Below are positions 22,212-30,947 of a stretch of 64,000 nucleotides of DNA, piece after piece. This stretch comes from Actinomycetospora endophytica (GTDB taxonomy: Bacteria; Actinomycetota; Actinomycetes; Mycobacteriales; Pseudonocardiaceae), in NCBI RefSeq assembly GCF_021026375.1, contig NZ_JAJNDB010000006.1, positions 372,001-436,000 on the forward strand, read 5' to 3'. Both the position numbers and the translations under genes were made by a program. The first letter of the stretch is position 1. The number at the start of each line of letters is the position of its first letter. The notes beneath the pieces were generated by a model. It was not told where the DNA came from, did not search any database, and saw only the letters and a program-made list of their open reading frames with translations.

Positions 22212-23186
22212 GTGAGGATCGCGATCACGGGCGGCGCGGGCTTCCTCGGCACCCTGCTCGCCCGCCACCTGCTCGCCGGACCGGTCGTCCTCGACGACAC
22301 CCCGCCCGCCGACGTCGACGAGCTGATCATCGCCGACCTCGCCGAACCCGCCCCCCGTCTCGCCGACGACCCCCGGGTCACCGCCCTCACGGGCGAGCTC
22401 GACCGGACCCTCGACCACCTCGGGGACGTCGACGCGATCTTCCACCTCGCCGGCGTGGTCAGCGGGGCCGCCGAGGCCGACTTCGACCTCGGCATGCGCA
22501 CCAACCTCGACGGCACCCGCGCGGTCCTCGAGCACGCCCGCCACCAGGCAGGACCGCCGCTCCTCGTCTTCACCAGCTCGCTGGCGGTGTTCGGAACCGA
22601 CCCCGCCGGACCGACACACCGCACCGTCGACGACGACACCCTGCCGCGTCCGCAGTCGAGCTACGGGGTGCAGAAGTTCATCGGCGAGCAGCTCGTCGCC
22701 GACTACACCCGCCGGGGCTTCGTCCGGGGCCGGTCGGTCCGGCTGATGACCGTCTCCGTCCGGCCGGGGCCACCGAACGCCGCCGCCTCCGGGTTCCTGT
22801 CCGGCATCCTCCGAGAGCCGCTGGCCGGTGAGCGTGCCGCGTGCCCGGTCCCGCCGGACACCCCGGTGGCGCTGTCCTCCCCGCGCCGCACGATCGAGGG
22901 CATCGTGCGCGCCGCCGCGGTCGGCGCGGAGGCCTGGGGCAGCCGCACCGCGATGAACCTGCCGTCGATCACCACGAGCCCGCGCGAGATGGTCGAGGCG
23001 CTCGACGGGGACGCCGCGAGGCTGGTCGACTGGACCGAGGACGCCACGGTGACCGCGATCGTCGGGAGCTGGCCCGCGCGCTTCGACACCGCGCGCGCCA
23101 CGGCGCTGGGACTGCGGCCGAACGGCTCCGTCGACGACCTGGTCCAGGAGTACCTCGCCGACCACACGCCCGACCACGCGCCCTGA
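22212..23186 (+). CDS. denD: NAD-dependent epimerase/dehydratase, D-erythronate dehydrogenase-like
   Basis: 324 residues; GTG 22212 is preceded by GAGGAGG at the right distance. Extended SDR fold: MRIAITGGAGFLGTLLARHLL at the N-terminus, HLAGVVSGAAEADFDLGMRTNLDGT, and YGVQK as the YxxxK active site (SSYGVQKFIGEQLV). The segment VSVRPGPPNAAASGFLSGILREPLAG is characteristic of the D-erythronate dehydrogenase group, which oxidises a C4 sugar acid at C2. No erythronate kinase or isomerase partner is next to it. The P450 starts 28 nt later, so the two may form an operon and the substrate may be different here. Confidence 0.75.
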   Translation: MRIAITGGAGFLGTLLARHLLAGPVVLDDTPPADVDELIIADLAEPAPRLADDPRVTALTGELDRTLDHLGDVDAIFHLAGVVSGAAEADFDLGMRTNLDGTRAVLEHARHQAGPPLLVFTSSLAVFGTDPAGPTHRTVDDDTLPRPQSSYGVQKFIGEQLVADYTRRGFVRGRSVRLMTVSVRPGPPNAAASGFLSGILREPLAGERAACPVPPDTPVALSSPRRTIEGIVRAAAVGAEAWGSRTAMNLPSITTSPREMVEALDGDAARLVDWTEDATVTAIVGSWPARFDTARATALGLRPNGSVDDLVQEYLADHTPDHAP

Positions 23187-23214
23187 CCGGAGCCACCACG
23201 AAGGGGTCTGCCGC

Positions 23215-24438
23215 ATGCCCGACCGGTACTGGGATCCCGAGGTCCCCGCGGACGACCACGACGACCTCGGCCACCTTCGCGAGCACTTCGACCCGCTCAG
23301 CCGCAGCCTGACCCGGGGCCGGTACACGCGGGTCTCCCGGACGATGGCCCGGGAGTGCCCGGTGATCCACAGCGACGGGTTCGGCGACGGCGTGTGGACG
23401 GTGTCCGGGTACGAGCAGCTCGTCGCGGTGCACCGCGACGAGGGCACGGCATACTCGAACTTCCCCGTGCTCCTGCAGAACTTCGGCCAGGTCCGGCCGA
23501 TGATCCCCATGGAGTCCGACCCGCCGCTGCACCGGCAGTACAAGCAGATCATCGCCGCGCCGCTCTCCCGCGGCGTGCAGACCGGACGCGAGCCCTACTA
23601 CCGCGACCTGGTGCGCCGCCACCTGCAGGCGTTCCTCGACGACGGGCACGCCGAGCTCTTCGAACAGCTCTGTACGCCGGTCACGGTGCACGCGCTGATG
23701 GACACCCTCGGCATCCCCGACGACGACCGCGAACGCCTCGCCGCCCTCGCCATCCGGCTGGTCCGTGGCGACGCCGAGGACGGCACCCCCGCCACCGAGA
23801 TCTACGAGTACTTCGCCGGCCTGGCGCAGGCCAAGCGGACCGAGCCGGGCCAGGACATCGTCTCGCTGCTGTGCACCGCCACGGTCGACGGCCGGCCGCT
23901 GACCGAGTCGGAGATCCTCGACTACTGCCTCATCCTGCTGCCGGCCGGCTTCGAGACCACGGCGAGCTCGATGAGCTTCATGTTCCTGATGCTGGCCGAG
24001 GACCCGGAGCTGCAGCAGACCCTGCGGGCCGAACCGGACCGCATCCCGGCCGCGCTCGAGGAGATGATGCGCTACGTGACCCCGACCCGGTCACACACCC
24101 GCACCGTCGTCGCCGACACCACCCTGGACGGACACGACCTGCGCGACGGCGACCGGGTGCACCTCAACTGGGTGGGGGCCAACCACGACCCGGCGGTGTT
24201 CGAGCGCCCCGACGAGCTCCGCATCGACCGGAGCCCGAACCGGCACATGAGCTACGGCTACGGCGCCCACACGTGCGTCGGGCTCCACATGGCCCGCGCC
24301 GAGATGAAGATCGCCTTCGAGGAGGTCCTCGCGGCGATGGCCGACATCCGCCTGACCGACCCGGAGGCCGTCGTCGAGGACGTCGGCACCACCTGGGCGA
24401 TCACCCACCTGCCGGTGACGTTCACCCGCCGGACCTGA
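23215..24438 (+). CDS. Cytochrome P450
   Basis: 407 residues, normal for bacterial P450s. The I-helix oxygen motif is A244-G-F-E-T-T249, the K-helix ExxR is E283-M-M-R286, and the heme loop is SYGYGAHTC354VGLHMAR with C354 as the iron ligand. A GAAGGGG ribosome site precedes the ATG. No ferredoxin or reductase gene is adjacent, so electrons must come from elsewhere. The HLRE-rich N-terminus and EEMMRYVTPTRSHTRTVVADTTL segment are typical of class I actinobacterial P450s; the substrate is not inferable. It is likely cotranscribed with the upstream dehydrogenase. Confidence 0.92.
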   Translation: MPDRYWDPEVPADDHDDLGHLREHFDPLSRSLTRGRYTRVSRTMARECPVIHSDGFGDGVWTVSGYEQLVAVHRDEGTAYSNFPVLLQNFGQVRPMIPMESDPPLHRQYKQIIAAPLSRGVQTGREPYYRDLVRRHLQAFLDDGHAELFEQLCTPVTVHALMDTLGIPDDDRERLAALAIRLVRGDAEDGTPATEIYEYFAGLAQAKRTEPGQDIVSLLCTATVDGRPLTESEILDYCLILLPAGFETTASSMSFMFLMLAEDPELQQTLRAEPDRIPAALEEMMRYVTPTRSHTRTVVADTTLDGHDLRDGDRVHLNWVGANHDPAVFERPDELRIDRSPNRHMSYGYGAHTCVGLHMARAEMKIAFEEVLAAMADIRLTDPEAVVEDVGTTWAITHLPVTFTRRT

Positions 24439-24505
24439 CGACGCGGCCCCGGAACAGGACCGTGCCGGGCGGCGTTGGTCCTCGGTCGAGGTGGAACGAG
24501 GAACG

Positions 24506-24973
24506 ATGAACGACGTCATGCGCTGCGTCGGGTGCGGCGAGGAGCTGCTGGCGGAACGGGCCGAGCTGGGGTACGAGTACTGCCTCGCGCCCGCCTGTCA
24601 GGGGCGGTACCGCCAGGGGCCGGCGGTCACCGCCGTCGGGGTGAACAAGAGCGGGGAGTCCTTCGTGGTGGCGGAGCCGGAGGACGTCCGACGGCGGGCG
24701 GAGGCCGGTGAGTTCGCCGCGAAGAACGCGGCGGTCCTGCCGACGCCCGCGAGCGGGGTGCCCCGTCAACGGACCCCGCAGCGGCGCCGGCCCAGCACGC
24801 CGCCGAAGCGCCCCTGGACCCCCGAGCAGGAGAACCTGGTGCGGATCTACCACGAGATGGGGCTCTCCCCGCGCGAGATCGTCGAGCGCTGCCGCACGGC
24901 AGCGCCCCGGCTCGGTGTCGACGAGCGCCTCGTCGTGCAGATCCTGTCGTCGCCCCGGCCGGCGAGACGCTGA
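24506..24973 (+). CDS. Zinc-ribbon/HTH-like small protein of unknown function
   Basis: 155 residues from ATG 24506, with GAGG just before it. The N-terminus has MRCVGCGEELLAERAELGYEYCLAPAC, four Cys in a ribbon-like arrangement (C-x2-C ... C-x4-C). After a basic Pro-rich linker (about 85-108), the C-terminal 45 residues (TPEQENLVRIYHEMGLSPREIVERCR) look like a helix-turn-helix. It could bind nucleic acid. The start of nhaA follows the stop within a few bases, so the two are probably one transcript. Confidence 0.65.
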   Translation: MNDVMRCVGCGEELLAERAELGYEYCLAPACQGRYRQGPAVTAVGVNKSGESFVVAEPEDVRRRAEAGEFAAKNAAVLPTPASGVPRQRTPQRRRPSTPPKRPWTPEQENLVRIYHEMGLSPREIVERCRTAAPRLGVDERLVVQILSSPRPARR

Positions 24974-24974
24974 C

Positions 24975-26834
24975 GTGGTGGCCGGCCAGACGATCTGGTC
25001 CCCGTCGGTGCGCCGGCGGATGCGCCACTGGGTGGCCGACGAGCGGGCCGGCGCGGTCGTGCTGCTCGCCGCCGCCGTCGCCGCCCTGCTCTGGGCCAAC
25101 GTCGCCCCGGCCTCCTACACCGGGCTCTGGAACACCGAGTTCTCGCTGCGGCTCGGCGACCACGAGGCGGGCGAGACCCTGCGGACCTGGGTCAACGCCG
25201 GGCTCATGACGCTGTTCTTCTTCGTCGTGGGCCTGGAGGCGCGCCGCGAGTTCGATCTCGGCGAGCTGCGGGAGCGGTTGCGCCTGGTGCTGCCCCTGGT
25301 GGCCGGGCTGGTCGGGATGACGGTCCCGGTGGTGCTCTACCTGACCATCACGGCGGGGACCCCGGCGGCGCACGGCTGGGGTGTCGTCATGTCGACGGAC
25401 ACCGCGCTCGCCCTCGGCCTGCTCGCGCTGGTGGGGGTGCGCTCGGCGGCGCTGCGCTCGTTCCTGGTCGCGGTGCTGGTGGTCGACGACCTGGCCGCGC
25501 TCGCGGTGATCGCGATCGTCTACACCGAGCACGTGGAGCTGCCGGCGCTGCTGGTGGCGGTGGCCTTCGTCGTCGCCACCTTCGTCGCGCGGCGGGTGCG
25601 GGTGCGCTCGGTACCGCTCTACGTGGCCCTCGGTCTCGGCGCCTGGGCGGCGCTGCTCGCCAGCGGGCTCGACCCCGTCGTCGCCGGCCTGGTCCTGGGG
25701 CTGCTGACGCTCGCCTACCCGGCCGCCCGCGACGATCTCGAGCGCGCCACCGACCTGGTGCGGGCGTTCAGGGAGCAGCCGACCGCGGAACTCGCCCGGA
25801 CGGCGCGGCTCGGGCTCGGCGCCGCGGTCTCGCCGAACGAGCGGCTGCAGCAGTCGGTGCTGCCGTGGGTGACGTTCGGCGTCGTCCCGCTGTTCGCGCT
25901 GGCCAACACCGGCATCCCGCTCGGCGGGGACGTCCTCGCCCGCGCGGTGACCTCGCCGATCACGCTCGCCGTGGTCATCGGCTACGGGCTGGGCAAGCCG
26001 CTGGGCATCGTCGGGACCTCGCTGCTGCTGACCGGCGCGAGCCGGGGCCGGTTGCGCCCGCCGGTCGGGTGGGCGGGGGTCACGGGTGCGGGGACCATCG
26101 CCGGGGTCGGGTTCACCGTCGCGCTGCTCATCGCCTCGCTCGCCTTCAACGGGCCGGACCTGGAGGAGGCCACCCTCGGGATCCTGGCGTCGGCGATCGT
26201 CGCGCCGGCCCTGACGTGGCTGGTCTTCCGGGTCCTGGCGTTCATGCCGGCGAGCCGCCGCGAGCGGGCCCTGCTCGGGTCCGCCCCGGTGCTCGTCGAC
26301 CTCGTCGACCCGGTGGACCCCGAGCGCGACCACATGCGCGGGCCGATCGAGGCCCCGGTGACCGTCGTCGAGTACGGCGACTTCGAGTGCCCCTTCTGCG
26401 GCCAGGCCGAGCCGACGGTCCGCGAGCTGCTCGCCGAGCGCGGCGACGTCCGCTACGTGTGGCGTCACCTGCCGCTGTCCGACGTCCACCCGCGCGCGAC
26501 GATCGCCGCGCAGGCCGCCGAGGCCGCCGCCCGCCAGGGCGCGTTCTGGCCGATGCACGACCTGCTGCTCGAGAACCAGGAGCACCTGCGCCCTCCAGAC
26601 CTCGACCGGCACGCGGCCACGCTCGGGCTCGACGTCGAGGTCTTCCGCCGGGACGTCCACGCACCCGACGCGGTCGAGCGGGTGGCCGAGGACCTCGATT
26701 CCGCCGACCGCAGCGACGTCGCCGGCACCCCGACCTTCTTCGTCAACGGCCGCCGGCACTTCGGCGCCTACGACCTGAAGTCCCTGCTTCACGACGTCGA
26801 CGTCGCCCGCACCCGCGCCGAGCTCGACGTCTGA
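24975..26834 (+). CDS. nhaA: Na+/H+ antiporter NhaA fused to DsbA-like thioredoxin domain
   Basis: 619 residues; GTG 24975 or the next codon GTG 24978. Residues about 20-425 are NhaA with its helices and the essential aspartate pair D171-D172 in VVDDLAAL, plus VVGLEARREFDLGEL and the ALANTGIPLGG region. Residues about 455-619 are a DsbA/thioredoxin-fold domain: VEYGDFEC472PFC475G and a cis-Pro loop in DVAGTPTFFVNGRRHFG. NhaA exchanges two protons for one Na+; the redox domain might tune activity or act on partners. The domain topology would need to be settled to know which side it works on. Such fusions are known in actinobacteria. Confidence 0.9.
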   Translation: MVAGQTIWSPSVRRRMRHWVADERAGAVVLLAAAVAALLWANVAPASYTGLWNTEFSLRLGDHEAGETLRTWVNAGLMTLFFFVVGLEARREFDLGELRERLRLVLPLVAGLVGMTVPVVLYLTITAGTPAAHGWGVVMSTDTALALGLLALVGVRSAALRSFLVAVLVVDDLAALAVIAIVYTEHVELPALLVAVAFVVATFVARRVRVRSVPLYVALGLGAWAALLASGLDPVVAGLVLGLLTLAYPAARDDLERATDLVRAFREQPTAELARTARLGLGAAVSPNERLQQSVLPWVTFGVVPLFALANTGIPLGGDVLARAVTSPITLAVVIGYGLGKPLGIVGTSLLLTGASRGRLRPPVGWAGVTGAGTIAGVGFTVALLIASLAFNGPDLEEATLGILASAIVAPALTWLVFRVLAFMPASRRERALLGSAPVLVDLVDPVDPERDHMRGPIEAPVTVVEYGDFECPFCGQAEPTVRELLAERGDVRYVWRHLPLSDVHPRATIAAQAAEAAARQGAFWPMHDLLLENQEHLRPPDLDRHAATLGLDVEVFRRDVHAPDAVERVAEDLDSADRSDVAGTPTFFVNGRRHFGAYDLKSLLHDVDVARTRAELDV

Positions 26835-27484
26835 CGCCGGGCGCGGATCAGCAGGATCCCCGCGAAGACGACCAGCCAGACGCTCCACAGCACGTAGCCG
26901 GCGAAGTTGGCGAGGTCCACGAGCGGGAAGTCGAGGGGCGAGAGCACCCCGAGCAGGATGAGCGCGGCGGCGACGGCCCCGAGCACGGTGAACGCGCGCC
27001 CCGCGAAGCGACCGCCGAGCGCGACGAGCACCAGCGCCGTCCACCCGGCCGTCAGCACGTAGCCGCCGGTCTCCCCGACGATCGTCCCCAGCACGCGGTT
27101 GGCGGTGGCGAAGGAGTCGACCGCCGAGGGGTCGCCGCCGGCGGCGGCCGCGGCCCAGCCGGGCACGAGCAGCGGCCATCGGAGCAGCCCGATCACCTGG
27201 ACGACCGCCGCGGCGATCCCGACGGGGACGGCCCAGCGCATCGCCCGGGCGTCCGAGAGCCGGCCGACCCCGATCGCGATCGGGGCCTGCAGCGCGGCAC
27301 CGAGCGCGAGCACCGCGAACCAGCCGGCGACGGTCACCTCGGCCGCCCCGAAGGTGGCCAGCACCTCGGCGGGCGGGTGCCCGAGCACGTCGGGGTAGTC
27401 GAACACGGCGCCGAGGACGGCGAAGGCGATGTTGACGAGCGCGGCGGCGACGATCATCGCGGCGGCGGTGGTCCGGGAGGTCAT
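26789..27484 (-). CDS. DUF4386-family membrane protein
   Basis: 231 residues. Six to seven hydrophobic helices starting TTAAAMIVAAALVNIAFAVLG; the PxxVLGHPPAEVLATFG stretch and central FATANRVLGTIVGETGGYVLTAGWTALV fit the DUF4386 family. No catalytic residues are known. It overlaps the nhaA 3' end by 46 bp (convergent) and is divergent from the SARP gene, whose 11-bp direct repeats lie 20-41 bp upstream of this start, so the regulator may control it. Confidence 0.75.
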   Translation of the reverse strand: MTSRTTAAAMIVAAALVNIAFAVLGAVFDYPDVLGHPPAEVLATFGAAEVTVAGWFAVLALGAALQAPIAIGVGRLSDARAMRWAVPVGIAAAVVQVIGLLRWPLLVPGWAAAAAGGDPSAVDSFATANRVLGTIVGETGGYVLTAGWTALVLVALGGRFAGRAFTVLGAVAAALILLGVLSPLDFPLVDLANFAGYVLWSVWLVVFAGILLIRARRQTSSSARVRATSTS

Positions 27485-27503
27485 GGGCCGTACGGTGCGC
27501 GGG

Positions 27504-27525
27504 ACCGCTGACGCACCGCTGACGG
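27504..27525. promoter_or_regulatory. SARP-type 11-bp tandem direct repeat
   Basis: ACCGCTGACGC (27504-27514) is followed at once by ACCGCTGACGG (27515-27525), an exact 11-bp period as in SARP/AfsR operators. It sits between the divergent DUF4386 and SARP genes, just upstream of where the SARP -35 box would be. Confidence 0.6.
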
Positions 27526-27549
27526 TGCCGTCCGCCCGCCCGACGCGCC

Positions 27550-27555
27550 TACGCT
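27550..27555 (+). promoter_or_regulatory. Putative -10 box, leaderless SARP transcript
   Basis: TACGCT, 6 nt before GTG 27562, without a Shine-Dalgarno sequence. Confidence 0.5.
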
Positions 27556-27561
27556 CGGCGG

Positions 27562-30291
27562 GTGCTGACCGTCGCGGTGCTCGGCCCCGTCGTGGTCCGG
27601 CGCGACGACGTCGAGGCGCGCGTGCCGCGGGGTCTCACCAGCGCGCTCCTGGTGCGCCTGGCCCTCGACGCCGGGCGCCCGGTCCGCGCCGAGCGGCTGC
27701 TCGCGGAGCTGTGGCCCGACGGGTCCGACGGGAGCCCCAACGCGCTGCAGGCGAAGGTCTCGCAGCTGCGCCGGGCGCTGGGCGACGCCGGGCTCGTGCG
27801 GGGGGACGGCACCGGCTACACGCTCGTCGTGGAGCCCACCGCGGTCGACGCCCTGGAGGCGCTGCGCCTCGCCGAGGCCGGCGCCCAGCGGCTCGCGGCG
27901 GGTGATCACGCCGCGGCCGCCACCGCGTGCGCCGCGGGGTCGGCGCTGTTCTCACCCGAGCTGCTCCCGGGTGCCGGAGCGTGGGCGCTGCCGTGGCGGA
28001 CCCGGCTCGACGAGGCCCGGTGGCAGCTGGCCGAGACCGGCGCGGCGGCGCGCCTGGCGCTCGGCGAGGCCGCCGAGCTCGTGGGCGAGCTGGAGACCCT
28101 GGTCGCCGAGGGACCGTTGCGCGAACGGGCGTGGACGCTGCTCGTCACGGCGCTCTACCGGTCGGGCCGGCAGGCCGACGCCCTCGCGACCCTGCGGCGG
28201 GCGACCCGGCTGCTCTCCGAGGAGCTCGGCGTCGACCCCGGTCCCGAGCTGGCCGAGCTCGGACGCCGGGTCCTGACCCAGGACGCCGACCTCGCCCCGG
28301 TCCCCCGGCGGCGCGGCAACCTCCCCGCCGCCCTCTCCCCGCTGGTCGGCCGGGACGCCGAGCTGGCCGCCCTCGTCGCGGCGCTGGACGACCACCGGCT
28401 GGTGACGGTGGTCGGCCCCGGCGGCGTCGGGAAGACCCGGCTGGCCGTCGAGGCGGCCCGGACGGCGGACGCGGCCTGGCTGGTCCGGCTGGAGGGCGTG
28501 ACGACGTCCGCCGGGATCACCGCCGCCGTCATCGACGCGGTCCCGGGGACGGCCGCCGCCGACCTGCCGGGCAGCCTGCGCGGCGCCGACCTGCTCCTCG
28601 TCCTCGACAACTGCGAGCACCTGGCCGAGGCCGTGGCCGCCGTCGTCGGGGAGCTCCTGGCCACCGCGGCCCGGGTCCGGGTCCTCGCGACGAGCCAGCG
28701 CCCGCTCGGGCTCGACGGCGAACGGGTCCACGCGCTCGAGCCCCTCGCCGACGACGACGCGATCGCGCTGTTCACGACGCGGGCCACCACCGACCGGCCC
28801 GCGAGCCCCCGTGACGTCACCCGGCTGTGCCGCGCCCTGGACGGGCTCCCGCTCGCCATCGAGCTCGCCGCCGCGCGCACCCGGGTGCTGAGCGTCGCCG
28901 AGATCGTCGAGCGCCTCGACGACCGGTTCGCGCTGCTCCGCGACCCCGCCTCCACGCGCCCCGACCGGCGTCGCACGCTCGAGGGCACGCTGGGGTGGAG
29001 CTACGACCTGCTCTCCCCCGACGACCGGAGCGGGCTGTGGGCGCTGGCGCCGTTCCCCGACGGGGCCGCCCCCGCCGCCGTCGAGCACGTGCTCGTCGGG
29101 CTCGGGCTCCCGGACGGCGCCGGCCTCGACGTCGTGACCCGGCTCGTCGACCGCTCGCTCGTCACCGTCGGCGCCGACCGGAACGGCAGCACCCGGTACC
29201 GGCTGCTCCACAGCGTCCGGGCCTTGGCCGCGGAACGGTCGGCGACGGCGGGCGCAGCGGGGACCGCCCTCGACGCGCTCGTCGACTGGGTCGCGGGATT
29301 CGCCCGCGACGTGGCCGCACAGGTCCGCGGGCCCGGGCAGGCGGGACGGGTGGCGGCCGTCGCCGCGGAGCGTGCCACCGTCGACACCGCGCTCACCCGC
29401 AGCGCCGACCACGACCCGACGACGGCGCTGCGGATCACCGTCGATCTCGGCTGGGCGTGGGTGCTGCTCGACGACCACGACGCCGCCGCCCGGTTGCGCC
29501 GCGCCCGCCGGTCCGCGCCCGAGGCCCCGGCCGACCTGCACCGTCGGGCGCTGCTGCTGGAGAGCTGGCTGGAGGCGATGTCGGGCGACCTGCGGGCCGC
29601 GCGGGACGCGTTCGACGCCGTCGACGCGGACGGCGACCCCGACGCCGCGCGGTGGTTCGAGGGCTTCCTGCTGCTCCAGGAAGGCCGGCTGGCCGCCGCG
29701 CTGGACGCGCTGGAGCGGTGTCGCCGCGCCTACACCGCGCGGGACCTCGCCTGGGAGGAGGGAGCGTCGGCGCTGCTCGCCGCGTTCGTCCTCGTCGCGC
29801 TCGGCGACACCACGGCCGCGCGGGCGGCCTGCGACGCCGCGATCCGGCTCGTCGGGCCGCTCGGGGACAGCTGGGGGCTGCTGCACGCCGAGGCCGCGCT
29901 CGGGCGGATCGCCGCGGCCGAGGGCAGGCACACCGACGCCGCCCGCCACCACGGCCACGCCGCGACGTCCGCGCGCCGGCTCGGCTTCCCGGGCGCGGCG
30001 GCCCAGCACCTCGCCCACCTCGGGCGGGCGCAGCACGCCGCGGGCGACCCCGACGCCGAGGCGACCCTGCGGCAGGCGGTGACGGAGGCGGAGGACGCCG
30101 CCGATCCCCGCCTGCTCGCCCAGATCCGGACGTGGCTCGCCGAGGCGGCGCTGGCCCGCGGCGATCGCGACGCCGCCCGGGCGCTCGTCGAGGTGGCCGA
30201 TGCGTGGTTCGCCGAGGCCGGGGCGGGCGAGGGTGCTGACGACGCCGCGCGCCTGCTCGCGAGCCTGCGGACCCCGTCCTCCACGCCCTAG
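27562..30291 (+). CDS. AfsR/SARP-family transcriptional regulator (BTAD, NB-ARC, TPR)
   Basis: 909 residues. Order of parts: OmpR-type winged helix (about 1-90, GSPNALQAKVSQLRRALG), bacterial transcriptional activation domain (about 95-240, ending SEELGVDPGPELAELGRRVL), NB-ARC ATPase (about 255-500) with Walker A GPGGVGKTRLA, Walker B-like LLLVLDNCEHLAEAV and ALDGLPLAIELAAART, then a helical TPR-like region (about 600-909). AfsR-type proteins activate target genes by binding direct repeats near -35 regions. An 11-bp tandem repeat lies in its own promoter region. No antibiotic biosynthetic cluster is adjacent. Its stop shares a CTAG with the convergent TetR gene. Confidence 0.92.
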   Translation: MLTVAVLGPVVVRRDDVEARVPRGLTSALLVRLALDAGRPVRAERLLAELWPDGSDGSPNALQAKVSQLRRALGDAGLVRGDGTGYTLVVEPTAVDALEALRLAEAGAQRLAAGDHAAAATACAAGSALFSPELLPGAGAWALPWRTRLDEARWQLAETGAAARLALGEAAELVGELETLVAEGPLRERAWTLLVTALYRSGRQADALATLRRATRLLSEELGVDPGPELAELGRRVLTQDADLAPVPRRRGNLPAALSPLVGRDAELAALVAALDDHRLVTVVGPGGVGKTRLAVEAARTADAAWLVRLEGVTTSAGITAAVIDAVPGTAAADLPGSLRGADLLLVLDNCEHLAEAVAAVVGELLATAARVRVLATSQRPLGLDGERVHALEPLADDDAIALFTTRATTDRPASPRDVTRLCRALDGLPLAIELAAARTRVLSVAEIVERLDDRFALLRDPASTRPDRRRTLEGTLGWSYDLLSPDDRSGLWALAPFPDGAAPAAVEHVLVGLGLPDGAGLDVVTRLVDRSLVTVGADRNGSTRYRLLHSVRALAAERSATAGAAGTALDALVDWVAGFARDVAAQVRGPGQAGRVAAVAAERATVDTALTRSADHDPTTALRITVDLGWAWVLLDDHDAAARLRRARRSAPEAPADLHRRALLLESWLEAMSGDLRAARDAFDAVDADGDPDAARWFEGFLLLQEGRLAAALDALERCRRAYTARDLAWEEGASALLAAFVLVALGDTTAARAACDAAIRLVGPLGDSWGLLHAEAALGRIAAAEGRHTDAARHHGHAATSARRLGFPGAAAQHLAHLGRAQHAAGDPDAEATLRQAVTEAEDAADPRLLAQIRTWLAEAALARGDRDAARALVEVADAWFAEAGAGEGADDAARLLASLRTPSSTP

Positions 30292-30866
30292 CCGCCGCCC
30301 AACGACGGCAGGACGTGGTCGACGACCGCGCCCGGCATCGCCGACGGGATCGCGTGGTGGGCGATGAGGCGCCGGTAGAAGAACGGGGCGGCGAGGAGGT
30401 CGACGACGAGCTCGGTGTCGGTGTCGGCGGGGAGCTCACCCCGGCCGACCGCGGTCGCCAGGAGCCGGAGCAGCGGTTCGCGACGGCGGCGGGTCAGCTC
30501 GGCGTGCAGGTCGGCCAGGGTGGGGTCCCGCTCGGCGGCGTCGGTGAACGCGGCCATCAGCGTCGGGAAGCGGGAGCCGGTCAGTCCGGTCGCGAGTCCG
30601 GTGAGCAGGGTGACCAGGTCGGCGCGGAGGTCGCCGGTGTCGAGGTCGGGCGACGGCCGGAACTCCGCGTCCATCGCGTCGACGAGCAGCGCCGACGGCG
30701 ACGACCAGTGCCGGTACAGCGTGGCCTTGCTCGCGCCGGCCCGCCGGGCGACGGACTCCATCGTGAACCCGGGCATGCCGACCTCGGTCAGCACCTCGAG
30801 CGCGGCCGACAGCACCCGCCGTCGGGCGTGCTGTCCCCGGCCTACCGCCGCACCCGTCGTCGTCAT
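30288..30866 (-). CDS. TetR-family regulator of divergent F420 enzyme
   Basis: 192 residues from ATG 30866, with GGAGGGA upstream (ATG 30872 is too close to that site). HTH at about residues 12-58: ARRRVLSAALEVLTEVG, then VARRAGASKATLYRHW and SPSALLVDAM. The C-terminal domain (LLTGLATGLTGSRFPTLMAAF, FFYRRLIAHHAIP) matches the TetR_C_33-like group. It is divergent from an F420-type oxidoreductase, and a long inverted repeat (30885-30932) fills the space between them, so it likely represses both. Confidence 0.88.
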   Translation of the reverse strand: MTTTGAAVGRGQHARRRVLSAALEVLTEVGMPGFTMESVARRAGASKATLYRHWSSPSALLVDAMDAEFRPSPDLDTGDLRADLVTLLTGLATGLTGSRFPTLMAAFTDAAERDPTLADLHAELTRRRREPLLRLLATAVGRGELPADTDTELVVDLLAAPFFYRRLIAHHAIPSAMPGAVVDHVLPSLGGG

Positions 30867-30884
30867 CCCCATTCCCTCCGCTCC

Positions 30885-30932
30885 ATCGAGACGCTAGCGT
30901 ATCGATAAATAGCGAAACGGAAGCGTCTCGAT
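30885..30932. promoter_or_regulatory. Inverted-repeat operator of TetR/F420 divergon
   Basis: Perfect 11-bp arms ATCGAGACGCT (30885-30895) and AGCGTCTCGAT (30922-30932) separated by 26 bp. The spacer is AT-rich for this genome and contains the palindrome TATCGATA (30900-30907), probably part of the promoters. Confidence 0.65.
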
Positions 30933-30947
30933 AGGACGGAGAAGGAC

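Noticed and set aside
22212-24438. Part of a natural-product gene cluster because of the P450
   Set aside because: No polyketide synthase, peptide synthetase or terpene cyclase is within the window; a single P450 and an SDR are insufficient.
27562-30291. STAND-type antiphage defence gene
   Set aside because: The N-terminal OmpR-type winged helix and BTAD make it an AfsR-type regulator; no nuclease or other effector domain, and no defence neighbours.
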